Shown here in pieces: positions 12,815-28,039 of a stretch of 64,000 nt of DNA. Position numbers and translations under genes: made by a program. The stretch's first letter is position 1. The number at the start of each line of letters is the position of its first letter. This DNA comes from an uncultured cyanobacterium (GTDB lineage Bacteria; Cyanobacteriota; Cyanobacteriia; PCC-6307; Cyanobiaceae), in assembly GCA_903823115.1 (NCBI GenBank), contig CAIJRN010000055.1, positions 29,229 to 93,228 of the forward strand. Reading direction: 5' to 3'. The notes below the pieces were generated by a model. The model was not told the DNA's origin. It did no database searches and saw nothing but the letters and a program-made list of their open reading frames with translations.

Positions 12815-14719
12815 TCATGCGGCGGCGACGGCGGCAATGATCGTGCTGTTGATGACGACACGGCCGACGGTGGTGAGCAGATAGCGACTGATCAGGGCAC
12901 CATCCTCATCGAACCGGTCGCGGCGGTACTTCCACTGCTCAACACGGGTGTCATCGCTGAGGGTCTCGGCCGACTGGGGCTCCTGGTCCTCGTCGTCACT
13001 TTCGACCTCGCCGTTGAAACGCACCCAGATCCAGTCGTGCAGGGTGAGGTACTTCTCCTCGAAAGCGCCGATCACATCGTCGAGGTCGGCGAAGGTGCGG
13101 CTGCGATCGCCATAGGCGGGCCTGACGGCACCGGGTTGCTCGGCCGTGAGGTAATAGGCACCGAGCACCATGTCCTGGGACGGGGTGATGATCGGCTCGC
13201 CGGTGGCCGGGGAGAGGATGTTGTTGCTGGCCAGCATCAACATGCGGGCCTCCGTCTGGGCCTCGATCGCCAGCGGCACGTGCACGGCCATCTGGTCACC
13301 GTCGAAGTCGGCGTTGAAGGCCGGGCAGACCAGGGGATGCAGCTGGATGGCGCGACCGTCGACCAGCTTGGGCTCGAAGGCCTGAATCCCGAGCCGGTGC
13401 AGGGTCGGAGCCCGGTTGAGCAGGATCGGGTGACCTTCGATCACCTCCTGCAGCACCTGCATCACCTCATCGTCGGCGCGCTGGATCATCTTCTTGGCCG
13501 CCTTGATGTTGTTGACGATGTTCTGGCGGATCAGGCGATGGATCACGAACGGCTGGAACAGCTCGATCGCCATCTCCTTGGGCAGGCCGCACTGGTGCAT
13601 CTTGAGCTTGGGACCCACCACAATCACCGAACGACCGGAGTAGTCGACCCGCTTGCCCAACAGGTTCTGGCGGAAGCGACCCTGCTTGCCCTCGATGATG
13701 TCGCTGAGGGACTTGAGGGCGCGGTTGTTGGCCCCCACCACGGTGCGGCCGCGGCGACCGTTGTCGATCAGGGCATCGACGGCCTCCTGCAACATCCGCT
13801 TCTCGTTGCGGACGATGATTTCGGGGGCCAGGATCTCCTGCAGCCGCGCCAGACGGTTGTTGCGGTTGATCACCCGCCGGTAGAGATCGTTGAGGTCGCT
13901 GGTGGCGAAGCGGCCGCCATCGAGCTGCACCATCGGCCGCAGATCCGGGGGAATCACCGGGATCACGTCCAGCACCATCCAGTGGGGACGAGCGTTGGTG
14001 GCGATGAAGTTATCGATCACGCGCAGGCGCTTGATCAATTTGGCCCGTTTCTGGCCCTTGCTGGCGGCGATCTCCTCGCGCAACTGCTCGGCGATCTCAT
14101 TGAGCTCGAGGTCTTCGAGCAGCTGCTTGAGCGCCTCGGCGCCGATGCCGACCACCGGCTCATTTTCGATTTCGGAATCTTCAGCGAAGATCTGGTCTTC
14201 AATCTCGAGCCACTCGTCTTCGGTGAGCAGCTGTTTGTAGGTGAGATCCTTGTGGTCGCCCGCATCGAGCACCACGTAGCAGTTGAAGTAAACAATCTGC
14301 TCGACATCGCGCAGGGGCATGTCCAGCAGAATCGCCACATAGCTGGGGATTCCCTTCAGGTACCAGACATGGGACACCGGCGCCGCCAGCTTGATGAAGC
14401 CCATGCGATGGCGCCGCACCCGGCTCTCGGTGACCTCCACACCGCAGCGCTCACAGACGATGCCGCGGTGGCGCACCCGCTTGTACTTGCCGCAATGGCA
14501 TTCCCAGTCCTTGGAGGGGCCGAAGATCTTCTCGCAGAAGAGCCCATCCATTTCGGGCTTGAGAGTGCGGTAGTTGATCGTCTCCGGCTTGGTGACTTCA
14601 CCCACCACCTGACCGTTGGGCAGGGTGCGCTGGCCCCACTCCATGATCCGCTCGGGGGAAGCGAGCGTGATCTTCACGTAGTCGAAGTGGTTCTCGGTGC
14701 GGAGATTGCTGTTGGACAT
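12815..14719 (-). CDS. rpoC1: RNA polymerase subunit gamma (RpoC1)
   Basis: N-terminal part of beta-prime, 634 residues, the usual length of cyanobacterial gamma. Zinc ligands C74, C76, C89 and C92 lie in the segment [20 protein letters not shown], and the catalytic Mg-binding loop NADFDGDQ is at residues 469-476. The ATG at 14719 is 73 bp downstream of the rpoB stop. The acidic stretch near residue 575 ([10 protein letters not shown]) is a lineage-variable insertion. Part of rpoB-rpoC1-rpoC2. Confidence 0.98.
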   Translation of the reverse strand: MSNSNLRTENHFDYVKITLASPERIMEWGQRTLPNGQVVGEVTKPETINYRTLKPEMDGLFCEKIFGPSKDWECHCGKYKRVRHRGIVCERCGVEVTESRVRRHRMGFIKLAAPVSHVWYLKGIPSYVAILLDMPLRDVEQIVYFNCYVVLDAGDHKDLTYKQLLTEDEWLEIEDQIFAEDSEIENEPVVGIGAEALKQLLEDLELNEIAEQLREEIAASKGQKRAKLIKRLRVIDNFIATNARPHWMVLDVIPVIPPDLRPMVQLDGGRFATSDLNDLYRRVINRNNRLARLQEILAPEIIVRNEKRMLQEAVDALIDNGRRGRTVVGANNRALKSLSDIIEGKQGRFRQNLLGKRVDYSGRSVIVVGPKLKMHQCGLPKEMAIELFQPFVIHRLIRQNIVNNIKAAKKMIQRADDEVMQVLQEVIEGHPILLNRAPTLHRLGIQAFEPKLVDGRAIQLHPLVCPAFNADFDGDQMAVHVPLAIEAQTEARMLMLASNNILSPATGEPIITPSQDMVLGAYYLTAEQPGAVRPAYGDRSRTFADLDDVIGAFEEKYLTLHDWIWVRFNGEVESDDEDQEPQSAETLSDDTRVEQWKYRRDRFDEDGALISRYLLTTVGRVVINSTIIAAVAAA

Positions 14720-14792
14720 GGCGACGGCCTGGCGGTGAGAGGGGAAAGCGTGAGGCGATCAGGCCCCGCCAAGCGGGGCCCCCGATCGGCGA

Positions 14793-17700
14793 TCAGTCGT
14801 CGTCGTAGTCCGCGACGCCGAGGGACTCGTAGGTGGGCCGACTGGGCGTGCTGCGCCTGGGATTGACGTCCTGCATCAGATCCACTTCCTCGCCGCTGTC
14901 GGTGTAGACGGCGATGTCGAGACCGAGGGACTGGAGCTCGCGCATCAGCACCTTGAACGACTCCGGCGTACCGGGACGCGGAATCGGCTTGCCCTTGACG
15001 ATGGCGTTGAGAGCCTCGTTGCGGCCCTGCATGTCGTCGGACTTGACGGTGAGCAGTTCCTGCAGGGTGTAGGCGGCGCCGTAGGCCTCCAGGGCCCACA
15101 CCTCCATCTCGCCGAGCCGCTGGCCGCCCTGCTGCGCCTTGCCGCCCAGGGGCTGCTGGGTGACCAGGGAGTAAGGGCCGGTGGAGCGGGCGTGGATTTT
15201 GTCATCCACCAGGTGGACCAGTTTGAGAATGTGGGCATAGCCCACGGTGACCGGCTGGTCAAACGGTTCGCCGGTGCGGCCATCAGTCAGCTGGATCTTG
15301 CCGGGATGCTCAGGGTCGTAGACCCAGGCCTTACCAGGCAACTTGGCCGCTTCCTCGAGGTAGGCCTGCACGGTCTGCTTCGACTTCTCGGCGCCATACA
15401 TCTCGTCGAAGGGCACCACCTTGACGCGGCAATTGAGATGGGACGAGGCCCAGCCCATCAGGCATTCGAACACCTGGCCGACATTCATCCGGCTCGGCAC
15501 CCCCAGGGGGTTGAGCACGATGTCGATCGGGGAGCCATCGGGCAGGTAGGGCATGTCCTCCCGGGGCAGGATGCGGCTGATGATGCCCTTGTTGCCGTGG
15601 CGGCCGGCCATCTTGTCGCCCACCTGGATCTTGCGGCGCTGGGCCACATACACCCGCACCACCATGTTGGCGCCGGGCGGCAGTTCATCGCCCTGTTCGC
15701 GGGTGTAGATGCGCACATCCACCACCCGGCCCCGCTCGGTGCTGGGCACCCGCAGGGAGTTGTCGCGAACATCGCGGGCCTTTTCACCGAAGATGGCGCG
15801 CAGCAGCTTCTCTTCAGGTGGCTGGTCGGATTCCCCCTTGGGCGTCACCTTGCCGACCAGAATGTCCCCCGATTCGACATAAGCGCCGATGCGGATGATG
15901 CCCATCTCATCAAGGCTACCGAGACTCTCCTCGGCAACATTGGGAATCTCGCGCGTGATTTCCTCAGGACCGAGCTTGGTCTGGCGGGCTTCAATCTCAT
16001 ACTTTTCGATATGCACCGAAGTGTAGAGATCTTCCTGCACCAGGCGATCACTGACAAGGATGGCATCCTCGTAGTTGTAGCCCTCCCAGGGCATATAGGC
16101 GATCAGGACGTTCTGACCGAGCGCGATCTCACCGCCTTCGCAGGCGGAGCCATCCGCCAGCACCTGACCGGCGATCACCGAATCACCCTGATTGACGATC
16201 GGCCGCTGGTTCAGGCAGGTGTCCTGGTTCGAGCGTTGATACTTCTGCATGAAGTGGGTGTGCTCAATGCCCTGGTCATCGCGGATGACGATGGCGGTGG
16301 CATCGACGAACACCACCTCGCCGTTGACGCGGGTGATCGGCACCATGCCGGAGTCGCGGGCCACCTGGGTTTCCAGACCCGTGCCCACCAGGGGGCGCTC
16401 GGGTCGCAGCAGGGGCACGGCCTGGCGCTGCATGTTGGAGCCCATCAGGGCCCGGTTGGCGTCGTCGTGCTCGAGGAAGGGGATCAGGGAGGTGGCCACC
16501 GAGATCACCTGGACCGGCGAGAGCTGGACGTAGTCGACCTGCTCGGGAATTACCGTCTCGAAATCCTGCCGATAGCGCACCGGCACCAGATCGGACGTGA
16601 TGTACCCCGCGGCGTCGGTGGGCACGTCACCGGGGGCGACGCGGCACTCATCCTCAAGGTCGGCGGAGAGATAGATGGGATTGCCCTTCTTATGGACGAT
16701 CCCGTTCTCCACCTTCCAGAAGGGGGTTTCGATGAAGCCGTACTCGTTGACCCGGGCGTGGGTGGCCAGGGAGCCGATCAGACCGGCGTTCGGCCCTTCC
16801 GGCGTTTCGATCGGGCAGATGCGGCCGTAGTGGGAGGGGTGGATGTCACGCACGGCGAAACCGGCCCGCTCCCGGGTGAGACCGCCTGGGCCGAGGGCGC
16901 TGATCCGGCGCTTGTGGGTGAGCTCGGCCAGAGGATTGGTCTGGTCCATGAACTGGCTGAGCTGGCTGGAGCCGAAGAACTCCTTGATCGCCGCCACCAG
17001 CGGCTTGGGATTCACCAACTGGGCCGGGGTGAGCGATTCGGTCTCGCCGACCGTCATCCGCTCCTTGATGATCCGCTCCAGCCGGTTGAGGCCGACGCGC
17101 ACCTGGTTCTGCAGCAGCTCACCGACGGAGCGCACGCGACGATTGCCGAGGTGATCGATGTCATCGAGGCTGGCACCACCGACATCGAGCTCAAGATTGA
17201 TCAGATAATCGATCGTTGAGAGCACATCCTCAGGCGTGAGCGTGCGCGTGGCGTCAGGGATGGTGAGCCGCAGCTTCTTGTTGATCTTGTAACGGCCCAC
17301 CCGGCCGAGGTCGTAGCGCTTGGGATCGAAGAAACGGCTGTGCAGCAACTGCTGACCACCACTCACCGAAGGGGGCTCACCCGGACGCAGCTTCTTATAA
17401 AGCTCCAGCAAGGCCTGATCTTCCGAAGCAATGCCTTCGTCGTTGGCCGCTTCGATCGACTTCTGGTAGTACTCGGGGTGCCGCAGCTTGTCGAGCACGT
17501 CGTTGTCGGACAAGCCGATGGCCCGCATCAACACGTGGGCGTTGATTTTGCGGGTTTTGTCGACCCGGACATGCAGCAGATCGTTCTTGTCAGTCTCAAA
17601 CTTCAGCCAGGCCCCCCGGTTGGGAATCACGCTGGCATTGAACGTCTTGCGGCCGTTCTTATCCTGTTCGTCCTTGAAATAAACACCGGGCGAACGGACA

Positions 17701-18083
17701 ATCTGGTTGACGATCACCCGCTCAGCACCATTGATGATGAAGGTGCCGCGCTCGGTCATCAACGGCAGTTCGCCGATGAACACCTCCTGCTCCTTGATCT
17801 CACCGGTCTCCTTGTTGACCAGGCGGCAGGTGACATACATCTGGGAGGCAAAAGTCGCATCGCGACGCTTCGCCTCTTCGACATCGTGGCGGGGGCGCTT
17901 CAGCCGGTACTCGCTGCCGATGAAGTGGAGCTCGAGTTTGCCTGTGTAATCAGTGATCGGCGAGAAGCTCTCGAGCTCCTCGATGAGCCCCTTCTCCAGG
18001 AACCATTTGAAGCTGGCCCGTTGCACCTCCACCAGATCGGGCAGGTAGGTGACGGTCTTGGCGACCTGGATCGCGCTGCTCAT
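14793..18083 (-). CDS. rpoB: RNA polymerase subunit beta (RpoB)
   Basis: Catalytic beta subunit, 1096 residues, normal for cyanobacteria. Recognisable blocks are the rifampicin region ([19 protein letters not shown], then [17 protein letters not shown]), the [20 protein letters not shown] segment and the C-terminal [18 protein letters not shown]. The rifampicin-pocket residues look like the usual sensitive form. It is first of rpoB-rpoC1-rpoC2; the 359 bp upstream (18084-18442) should hold its promoter. Confidence 0.98.
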   Translation of the reverse strand: MSSAIQVAKTVTYLPDLVEVQRASFKWFLEKGLIEELESFSPITDYTGKLELHFIGSEYRLKRPRHDVEEAKRRDATFASQMYVTCRLVNKETGEIKEQEVFIGELPLMTERGTFIINGAERVIVNQIVRSPGVYFKDEQDKNGRKTFNASVIPNRGAWLKFETDKNDLLHVRVDKTRKINAHVLMRAIGLSDNDVLDKLRHPEYYQKSIEAANDEGIASEDQALLELYKKLRPGEPPSVSGGQQLLHSRFFDPKRYDLGRVGRYKINKKLRLTIPDATRTLTPEDVLSTIDYLINLELDVGGASLDDIDHLGNRRVRSVGELLQNQVRVGLNRLERIIKERMTVGETESLTPAQLVNPKPLVAAIKEFFGSSQLSQFMDQTNPLAELTHKRRISALGPGGLTRERAGFAVRDIHPSHYGRICPIETPEGPNAGLIGSLATHARVNEYGFIETPFWKVENGIVHKKGNPIYLSADLEDECRVAPGDVPTDAAGYITSDLVPVRYRQDFETVIPEQVDYVQLSPVQVISVATSLIPFLEHDDANRALMGSNMQRQAVPLLRPERPLVGTGLETQVARDSGMVPITRVNGEVVFVDATAIVIRDDQGIEHTHFMQKYQRSNQDTCLNQRPIVNQGDSVIAGQVLADGSACEGGEIALGQNVLIAYMPWEGYNYEDAILVSDRLVQEDLYTSVHIEKYEIEARQTKLGPEEITREIPNVAEESLGSLDEMGIIRIGAYVESGDILVGKVTPKGESDQPPEEKLLRAIFGEKARDVRDNSLRVPSTERGRVVDVRIYTREQGDELPPGANMVVRVYVAQRRKIQVGDKMAGRHGNKGIISRILPREDMPYLPDGSPIDIVLNPLGVPSRMNVGQVFECLMGWASSHLNCRVKVVPFDEMYGAEKSKQTVQAYLEEAAKLPGKAWVYDPEHPGKIQLTDGRTGEPFDQPVTVGYAHILKLVHLVDDKIHARSTGPYSLVTQQPLGGKAQQGGQRLGEMEVWALEAYGAAYTLQELLTVKSDDMQGRNEALNAIVKGKPIPRPGTPESFKVLMRELQSLGLDIAVYTDSGEEVDLMQDVNPRRSTPSRPTYESLGVADYDDD

Positions 18084-18442
18084 GCGGTGAACCTGCGGGA
18101 CGGATGGACGGGGCCTGGAGCGGAGGTCGACCGGCGGGGTCGGAATCGGGGCTGGATGCGGTGGATGATCCTGCAGCCAGCGGTGGTCATGCGAAGAGGC
18201 GCATCAGCCCCGGCCAATTCCACTGGCAGGCAGGGGAACAGGGTGGGACCGTGCGCCTATCGGACTCGCCGCGAGGGGAGCATGGTCATGACAGACAGCC
18301 AACATGCCGCCTCACCTGACAGGGTCGCCGCCAGGCAAGATGACAGGGTTGCTGCCGTGGGTTGGGAAGGCAGGGATACTGCCGTGATCGACGGTGCCGT
18401 AATCGACAAAGGGAGCGGTTCCGCTTCCAGGCCAATGAAACA
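18084..18442. promoter_or_regulatory. rpoB upstream region, no gene
   Basis: This 359-bp spacer lies between the tatD stop and the rpoB start, both on the minus strand. No convincing coding frame is present. It should carry the rpoB operon promoter, but I could not identify -35/-10 boxes with confidence. Close to the tatD end is a small palindrome (AGCGGTTCCGCT, near 18412-18427) that could form a short hairpin. Confidence 0.45.
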
Positions 18443-19486
18443 TCATACAAGGTCGCCCGGCAGGCGAAACAGTCTCTGGGCGTTGGCGGTGCTGGTGCGG
18501 GCCACCTGCTCCAGGCTTTCGCCACGCAGCGCCGCGACCCGCTCGGCCACGCTGAGCACGTAGGCCGGTTCGTTGCGCTTGCCGCGGCGGGGCACCGGTG
18601 CCAGGAACGGGCAATCGGTTTCCACCAGATAGCGATCGGCGGGCACCTGGCGGGCGCATTGATGGGTGTCCTCGGCCTTGGGAAACGTGACGGTGCCACT
18701 GAAGCTGATGAACATGCCCAGCTCCAGGAAGGCCTCCATCTCAGCCGGAGTCCCACCCCAGCAGTGCATCACCCCCGTGGGACAGCGGCCGGCGGCGGCC
18801 CGGGAGCGCAGCTCGACCAGCATCGGCTCGGCTGCATCGCGGCAGTGGATGATCACCGGCAGATCCAGCTCCGACGCCAGATCCAGCTGGGGCCGCAGCA
18901 TCTGCAGCTGCTCCTCGAGATTGCTCTGGCGGAACAGGTCCAGGCCCAGTTCACCGATGGCGACCACACGGTCGTCGGCCAGAGCGGCCTCGCGCAGCAC
19001 CGACGGCGTGTCGCTGAGCCAGTGGCCCGTATCGAGCGGATGGACCCCGACCGCATAGCGCAGCTCAGGGAAGCGATCGGCCAGGGCCCGGATCGCCGGA
19101 ATTTCGGCCGGCTCGACGCAGGCGTGCACCAGGGCCCGCACGCCGGCCTGACGCCAGCGGTCACAGACCGCGTCGAGGTCGTCATCGAAATTGCGGAAAA
19201 CGATGTGGCAGTGGCTGTCCACCAGAGGGGGAAGCCGCTGACGCTCCAGAGCAGGCGCCGCCTCGGACAGGCTCGACGGGGCGTGGGCCGGAGCGTTGGC
19301 AGGCACGGATGTCAAAGGATCGAGAGCTGGTGGCGAGGAGAGCTCGGACGTACTGTCGGCGGCCGGCCCCATCAACTGCGTCTCCGTGAACTGTGGCCCC
19401 GTGAACTGCGGCTCAGCGGACATCGCGAGGGTGACGCTCATGGAATTCGGGAGCCGCTGCCGGAAATGCTCGGCCATTGTGATCAA
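18443..19486 (-). CDS. tatD: TatD-family metal-dependent hydrolase
   Basis: TIM-barrel amidohydrolase of the TatD DNase family. The first metal site DSHCHI puts H92 and H94 in place; GELGLDLF, VIIHCRDA and ETDCPFLAP supply the later ligands. Family members are about 260 residues. This frame has an extra N-terminus of about 85 low-complexity residues containing a small tandem duplication (PQFTGPQFTETQ), so translation may begin lower, for example at the ATG 19372 (residue 39). TatD proteins act as 3'-5' exonucleases or D-aminoacyl-tRNA-type hydrolases; the exact substrate is unknown here. Located between rpsT and rpoB on the same strand. Confidence 0.9.
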   Translation of the reverse strand: MITMAEHFRQRLPNSMSVTLAMSAEPQFTGPQFTETQLMGPAADSTSELSSPPALDPLTSVPANAPAHAPSSLSEAAPALERQRLPPLVDSHCHIVFRNFDDDLDAVCDRWRQAGVRALVHACVEPAEIPAIRALADRFPELRYAVGVHPLDTGHWLSDTPSVLREAALADDRVVAIGELGLDLFRQSNLEEQLQMLRPQLDLASELDLPVIIHCRDAAEPMLVELRSRAAAGRCPTGVMHCWGGTPAEMEAFLELGMFISFSGTVTFPKAEDTHQCARQVPADRYLVETDCPFLAPVPRRGKRNEPAYVLSVAERVAALRGESLEQVARTSTANAQRLFRLPGDLV

Positions 19487-20059
19487 TCTGCCGGGAATCA
19501 GGACCAGAAACGAAGCCGCGGGAGGCCAGCTGCGGCTGAGGTCGGGAACTGAAACCCTGACAACGGCTCGGGGGCACTGATCCGGACCACAAACGCCTGC
19601 CCCTGGACGAAGTCGATCAGGGCTTCAAAAGACTGGTGCCGATCCTGCGGATCCTGGCTGATCCCCTGCCCCGGAACATGGGCCCGAAGCACTGACCAGA
19701 TCCCGGCGGGGCTAAAAGTCGCTGATCTGGCCGCTGGCAGCGTGGAGCCAGCTGGATCGCCGACCTGCGGTTAGAGGCCACTGGCCTGTGGGCGACGCCA
19801 GGGGCGATTCATCCCGGCGCCCGTGTTCAACCCGGGCAGCCACAGCATGGGAAGCAGCCACAGGGCTTCTGGCCCTCCTGGCGATCAGGATTGATGGGAA
19901 AAACCTGGTTCACGAACAAAAGAGCCGGAAGGGGCCGAAGCCAACCCTCCCAGACGCTCACTCCATCCTGATTTCAACCTGAAGCAGCTCGATCAGCTCA
20001 AGCCCGACTCTGTTGCAAGCCTGCGCGTCCGTCTACTCCAGTGATCAGGCAGGTATCGC
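19487..20059. other. Spacer between rpsT and tatD, no confident gene
   Basis: A 573-bp stretch, unusually long for this compact chromosome. One minus-strand frame (19498-19692, GTG start, 64 codons) has a fairly protein-like middle (FEALIDFVQGQAFVVRIS), but no family I recognise and no ribosome-binding site. I leave it uncalled. No tRNA, tmRNA or SRP-like structure was seen. Confidence 0.45.
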
Positions 20060-21827
<1,768 letters not shown>

Positions 21828-21841
21828 GCCCCAGCCAGCAC

Positions 21842-23584
21842 CTACGGAGGCGCGGCGGGAGGGCGCAGCGGCTGCAGCAGCAGGGCATCGAGGCGATCAA
21901 GCAGCACCCGCAGCATCGTCCGCTGGGAGGGACGGCCATAGGGCTCGTAGCCGGGGGGACGCAGCGCCGCCACTGCCACCGGATCGACTGCCGCAAGGGG
22001 CAGCTGCTGAGGCTCGGCCAGGGCGATGGCCGTCGCCAGCCCCTGGCCGACGGAGATGTTCAATTCGATGATGCGGCCGGCCCCCTCACCGAGGCCGCCA
22101 TAGCCCGCGGCCGGACCGAGCACGGCGAGATTGGCCAGCTCCCGGGGCAGGGTGTGGCGATAGCCGAAGTTGAAGGTGGGCCGGGCCGGAGGCACGAAGC
22201 GGGAGAGGCCACCGCGGAAGTCGAGGGGATAGGTGAAGGTGCCGAACGCCTGTGCCGCCGGCACGCCCCCCTGGGCCATCTGCATGGCGCTGAGGGGCTG
22301 CAGGGGATGGGCGATCTCATCGGCGGAGCGGATGTAGAGCTCCGGCATCCAGACGACGCGGCTGGCGCCGAGGCGGCGGAAGAAGCGCGTCACCGCGATC
22401 GCCGCGGTCTGCATCCAGGGCAGTGGCCTGCCATGACCTGCCAGCACAAGCCGATTCTGGACGGCATCGTTGTGAAAGATCAGGGCATTGAAACTCAGCC
22501 GTCCCGGCAGGATGGCGATGTTGGCCGGATCCAGCCGCACACTCCAGCGGAGCGAGCGGGGCTGGATGCCGCTCTGGCCGTGGAAGGCGATCGCAAAGAC
22601 CGGACTCTGCTGGTCGGCGCTGTCCACCGTGGCCCCGTAGGCCAGCAGGGGCCGGCCGAGGGGATCGAGCAGATCCGCCAGCAGTTGATGCCCTCTGGCC
22701 CGACCCCGATACTCGGGCCAGAGGGCCAGCCAGCGCTGGGCTTCATCGTCCTGGGGATCCAGGATTCGCTCGGTGAGGCTGGCCTCGGCTTCCCGCACCG
22801 CCTCCAGCGGTAGCCCGTACACCTCGAACACCCAGCCCAGGGCAATGCTGTCGCGGGTGAGCCACGGTGTGCCCAGGCCGGAGATGAAGGGCACCCCGGC
22901 CAGATGGGCCAGGTCAGCGCCGAGGCTGGCATCGACGAAATAAGCCGCGCCGAGGCTGCCGTAACGGGCTGATTCCAGGCTGCACAGCCGCCGCCGCTCC
23001 AGGGTGACACCCCTCAGCTGAGCATCCGGAAGCACGGTGATCCCCGTCGCCTTCAGGGCCTGCGTGAAGGCCCGGGCCGCCCGGTGGGGATCGACCGCGA
23101 TCACCCGCACGCCGCTCAGGTGCAGGAAGCGGCGATAGAGCGCCGAGGAGGGGGCGAACAGGGCATGACCGGAGCGCAGATCCGCCGGCACCTGGTTGCG
23201 ATCGAGATAGGCCAGACCCGAGCGGCTGATCGTGCCGCCGATCGGGGCGTCGAGGGCATCGCTGTGCAGCAGGGCGATGCGGGGATGGCGCACGCCGGCC
23301 ACATCGCGCAGCTGGCGATGCAGGGCCAGGGCCGTCATCACCCCGGCGGGCTCATCGCCGACCACGATCACATCAAAGCGGCGCTGACCCTGGTGCTGGC
23401 AGCGGAGCAGGGGCGGAGTCGAAGGCGGGCGGCGGCGGGCCAGGCCGAGGCTCTGGACCAGGTGCTGGCGCCATGGCGGCATCCCGACCAGGAGCAGGGC
23501 CGGCGTCAAAGCGGCCGCCAGAGCCAGCAGGAGCAGCAGTCCCCTGCCGCGGCGGCGCTGGGGAGGAGGGGAAGCCTCGTTCAC
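21842..23584 (-). CDS. Membrane-anchored FAD-dependent oxidoreductase
   Basis: A 580-residue protein with an N-terminal hydrophobic helix (LLLLLALAAALTPALLLVG, residues about 16-34) after an Arg-rich start, so a signal anchor or uncleaved signal. A Rossmann-type FAD-binding strand follows at about residue 69 (FDVIVVGDEPAGVMTALAL), but the canonical GxGxxG is replaced by GDEPAG. The C-terminal LAVLGPAAGYGGLGEGAGRI is the second nucleotide-contact segment of FAD-dependent oxidoreductases. The body resembles the FAD-dependent oxidoreductase family that includes xanthan-lyase-type proteins. It diverges from the secreted GHL10 protein with 42 bp between, so a joint extracytoplasmic role is possible. 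Substrate unknown. Confidence 0.75.
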   Translation of the reverse strand: MNEASPPPQRRRGRGLLLLLALAAALTPALLLVGMPPWRQHLVQSLGLARRRPPSTPPLLRCQHQGQRRFDVIVVGDEPAGVMTALALHRQLRDVAGVRHPRIALLHSDALDAPIGGTISRSGLAYLDRNQVPADLRSGHALFAPSSALYRRFLHLSGVRVIAVDPHRAARAFTQALKATGITVLPDAQLRGVTLERRRLCSLESARYGSLGAAYFVDASLGADLAHLAGVPFISGLGTPWLTRDSIALGWVFEVYGLPLEAVREAEASLTERILDPQDDEAQRWLALWPEYRGRARGHQLLADLLDPLGRPLLAYGATVDSADQQSPVFAIAFHGQSGIQPRSLRWSVRLDPANIAILPGRLSFNALIFHNDAVQNRLVLAGHGRPLPWMQTAAIAVTRFFRRLGASRVVWMPELYIRSADEIAHPLQPLSAMQMAQGGVPAAQAFGTFTYPLDFRGGLSRFVPPARPTFNFGYRHTLPRELANLAVLGPAAGYGGLGEGAGRIIELNISVGQGLATAIALAEPQQLPLAAVDPVAVAALRPPGYEPYGRPSQRTMLRVLLDRLDALLLQPLRPPAAPP

Positions 23585-23626
23585 CGCAGAGGAAGGACAG
23601 CAGGGACACGATGCCAGGATCGTGTC

Positions 23627-24919
23627 ATGGGCCCACCCCGCCGCCGCCGCGGACGATCAGCGATGCAACCACAGGCCCGGCGGCGCCATGGGTCCAGGTC
23701 TGCTGTCTCCGCTCTGGTCCTGCTGCTGAGCCTGGTGCCGGGGACGCTGTTGGCGGAGCTGCTGCCAGCAGCCCCCGCCCGGGCCCAGACCCCGCTGGCG
23801 GACCTCGGCAGCCCAGAGGCGCCCTCGCCGCCGCTGGGGGTCTGGCTGACCACGGTGGACAGCCGTGTGCTGTTCGATCCCCTCGAGCGCAGCCGAGCGG
23901 TGGCCTTCCTCCTCGCCCATGGCTTTCGCCGGGCGGCGGTGCCGATCTACAGCGGCGGCTGGATCTACGGCCTGTTGGCGCCCGATCACAACGCTCTGGG
24001 GCTGAGGCCCGATCCGCTGCTCACCGAGCCCGATGCCGTGGGGGCCACGGTTGAGGCCCTGCATGCCCAGGGCCTGGAGGCGGTGGGCTGGATGGAGTTC
24101 GGCCTGATGGCCCCCCGCGATGCAGCCTGGCTGCGGGGCCGCGAAGCGCTGCTGCAGCAGGATCGCAACGGCAGCACGATCTGGCGGGAGTCGCCATCGT
24201 TGGAGCGGGTCTGGCTGAATCCCAACCAACCGGACGTGCGCCGGTTTCTGGTCGATCTGGTGGTGGACAACTGCCGCCGCTACCGCTTCGACGCCATCCA
24301 GTTCGACGATCACCTGGGCTTCCCGGTGGCGTTCGGCTACGACCCCGGCACCCTGGCCCTCTGGCGCCGCACCCCGGCCGGGACCCAGAAACCCCTCCCG
24401 GACGAGAACGACCCGGACTGGATCCGCTGGCGGGCCGATCAGGTCACCGAGCTCCTGGCCGCCATCCGGGAGGCGATGCGGCGGGAGTGCCCCACAGTGC
24501 GACTTTCGGTGGCGCCCAATCCGCAGGACTTCTCACTGCACAGCTATCTGGCCGATTGGTCGAACTGGGTGGAACGGGGCCTGGTCGACGAAGTGGTGGT
24601 GCAGATTTACCGCGCCGACGCCGAAGCCGTGGCCCGGGAGCTGGCCAGCCCCAGTCTGGCGAAGGCCGCAGCCCGGGTGCCGCTGCGCATCGGCCTGCTG
24701 GCGGGACTGCGCCAGCAGCCCAAGGCCCCCGCCACCCTGCAGCAGGAACTGGCCCTGCTCCGGAAGGCGGGCGTTGCCGGCATCGACCTCTTCTTCTACG
24801 AGTCGGCGCGGCAGCACTTCCCAGCCGCCGCCACTGCACCCAGCGGCCTCAGCGCTTCACCAGATTCCGTACCCCAGGCACCCCCTCCACAATCTCCCCC
24901 ACCAGCACCTGGTCCGTGA
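23627..24919 (+). CDS. Secreted GHL10 (family-10-like) glycoside hydrolase
   Basis: About 430 residues from ATG 23627 (ATG 23663 is also possible). An Arg-rich start and hydrophobic stretch ([18 protein letters not shown]) ending in PARAQ form a cleavable signal peptide. The catalytic barrel begins at [15 protein letters not shown] and contains [47 protein letters not shown] and IDLFFYES, as in the GHL10/DUF187 putative glycosidases. The Asp residues in QFDDH are likely catalytic. It may act on exopolysaccharide or peptidoglycan-linked glycans; not provable here. The Pro/Ser-rich tail overlaps the convergent rpiA gene by 71 bp. Confidence 0.82.
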   Translation: MGPPRRRRGRSAMQPQARRRHGSRSAVSALVLLLSLVPGTLLAELLPAAPARAQTPLADLGSPEAPSPPLGVWLTTVDSRVLFDPLERSRAVAFLLAHGFRRAAVPIYSGGWIYGLLAPDHNALGLRPDPLLTEPDAVGATVEALHAQGLEAVGWMEFGLMAPRDAAWLRGREALLQQDRNGSTIWRESPSLERVWLNPNQPDVRRFLVDLVVDNCRRYRFDAIQFDDHLGFPVAFGYDPGTLALWRRTPAGTQKPLPDENDPDWIRWRADQVTELLAAIREAMRRECPTVRLSVAPNPQDFSLHSYLADWSNWVERGLVDEVVVQIYRADAEAVARELASPSLAKAAARVPLRIGLLAGLRQQPKAPATLQQELALLRKAGVAGIDLFFYESARQHFPAAATAPSGLSASPDSVPQAPPPQSPPPAPGP

Positions 24920-25562
24920 GATTCACGAACAGGCCGTTCTCCAGCACTCCGGGCAGGTTGTTGATCTCCTTCTCCAGCGCCAGCGGATCGCTGATGCCAG
25001 CGGCGAACTTCACATCCAGCACCAGATTTCCCTGGTCGGTCACCACCGGACCCGCCTTGCGCACGGCCATGCGCAGCTCGGCCTGACCACCCAGCTCGGC
25101 CAGCTGGCCCTGCACCTGGCGCCAGGCGCCGGGGAGCACCTCAACCGGCAGCAGAAAGCCCAGGTTCAGAGTGTCCACCAGCTTGGTGGCATCCACCACC
25201 ACCACAAAGCGGGCGGCGCGGCGCGCCACCAGCTTCTCCTGCACGTGACAGGCACCGCCCCCTTTGATCAACTGGAAGGAGGGATCCACCTCATCGGCGC
25301 CGTCGATCGCCAGGTCGATGTGCGTGATGGCGTTGAGGCTCTTGAGCGGAATGCCCAGCTCGGCGGCGAGCACCTCCCCCTGAAACGACGTGGTCACGCC
25401 GGTGATGTCCTGGAGCTCGCCGCGCTGCAGCCTGGCGCCAAGACCCTGAATCATCAGGGCGGCGGTGGAGCCGGAACCCAGACCCACCACCATGCCGTCC
25501 TGAATCTGCTCCACAGCGGCCGCTGCCACGGCCTGCTTCATGCGGTCCTGCAGATCGGCCAT
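24849..25562 (-). CDS. rpiA: Ribose-5-phosphate isomerase A
   Basis: Interconverts ribose-5-phosphate and ribulose-5-phosphate in the Calvin cycle and pentose-phosphate pathway. From ATG 25562 it has 237 residues ([13 protein letters not shown]...), matching cyanobacterial RpiA; the frame extends to 25595 without added homology. Motifs: [12 protein letters not shown] (phosphate loop), IDGADEVDP and [11 protein letters not shown]. Its last 24 codons overlap the end of the opposite-strand GHL10 gene, and the downstream HtrA gene is on the same strand upstream in transcription. Confidence 0.95.
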   Translation of the reverse strand: MADLQDRMKQAVAAAAVEQIQDGMVVGLGSGSTAALMIQGLGARLQRGELQDITGVTTSFQGEVLAAELGIPLKSLNAITHIDLAIDGADEVDPSFQLIKGGGACHVQEKLVARRAARFVVVVDATKLVDTLNLGFLLPVEVLPGAWRQVQGQLAELGGQAELRMAVRKAGPVVTDQGNLVLDVKFAAGISDPLALEKEINNLPGVLENGLFVNLTDQVLVGEIVEGVPGVRNLVKR

Positions 25563-25610
25563 CGCATCCATCCCAGAGGTGGCTGACGGTAGCAAGCGTG
25601 GCGGCGGCGC

Positions 25611-27658
<2,048 letters not shown>

Positions 27659-27738
27659 TCGGGCTCGCCGTCCTGCCGCCGAAGCGATTCTGATCCGGTC
27701 CGAGCGGCCTAAGTTGCCTCCAGTCTTTGCCGCCGGCC

Positions 27739-28035
27739 ATGCCGTCCATTCCTCCCGGCGCGCGTCAGCGCTGCAGCCTCTGCCAGGTGGAGATCCAGGG
27801 AATGGTGGGGGGCAAGGATCTCGTGCACTTCAGCCAGGGGGCACCCGGCACCAGGGCCAAGCTCTGGGCCCGGGTCTGCCAGTACCTGCGCAGCCCGGAA
27901 CAGTGCGGTCAGTGCCTGAACCAGGATCCGGCCCTGCGCGGCCAAGTGAGCAGCAACGACTACTACGCGGAGGCCCCGATCCTCGATGTCGGGGCCAGCT
28001 TCGGCCAGCCGGCGGAACCCGATCCCTTAGGGTGA
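27739..28035 (+). CDS. Cyanobacterial small protein with paired cysteines
   Basis: About 98 residues from the ATG at 27739; a TTG at 27727 would add four. It contains two CxxC pairs (CSLC near residue 12 and CGQC near 58), which could hold one zinc, and a mostly polar body (GMVGGKDLVHFSQGAPGTRAK). Function unknown. It diverges from the metallophosphoesterase gene. An intrinsic terminator (28040-28065) follows five bases after its stop, so it is a single-gene unit separate from rimP-nusA. Confidence 0.72.
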   Translation: MPSIPPGARQRCSLCQVEIQGMVGGKDLVHFSQGAPGTRAKLWARVCQYLRSPEQCGQCLNQDPALRGQVSSNDYYAEAPILDVGASFGQPAEPDPLG

Positions 28036-28039
28036 ATGT

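Noticed and set aside
15192..17219. 675-codon open frame on the plus strand
   Set aside because: Antisense to rpoB; no domain.
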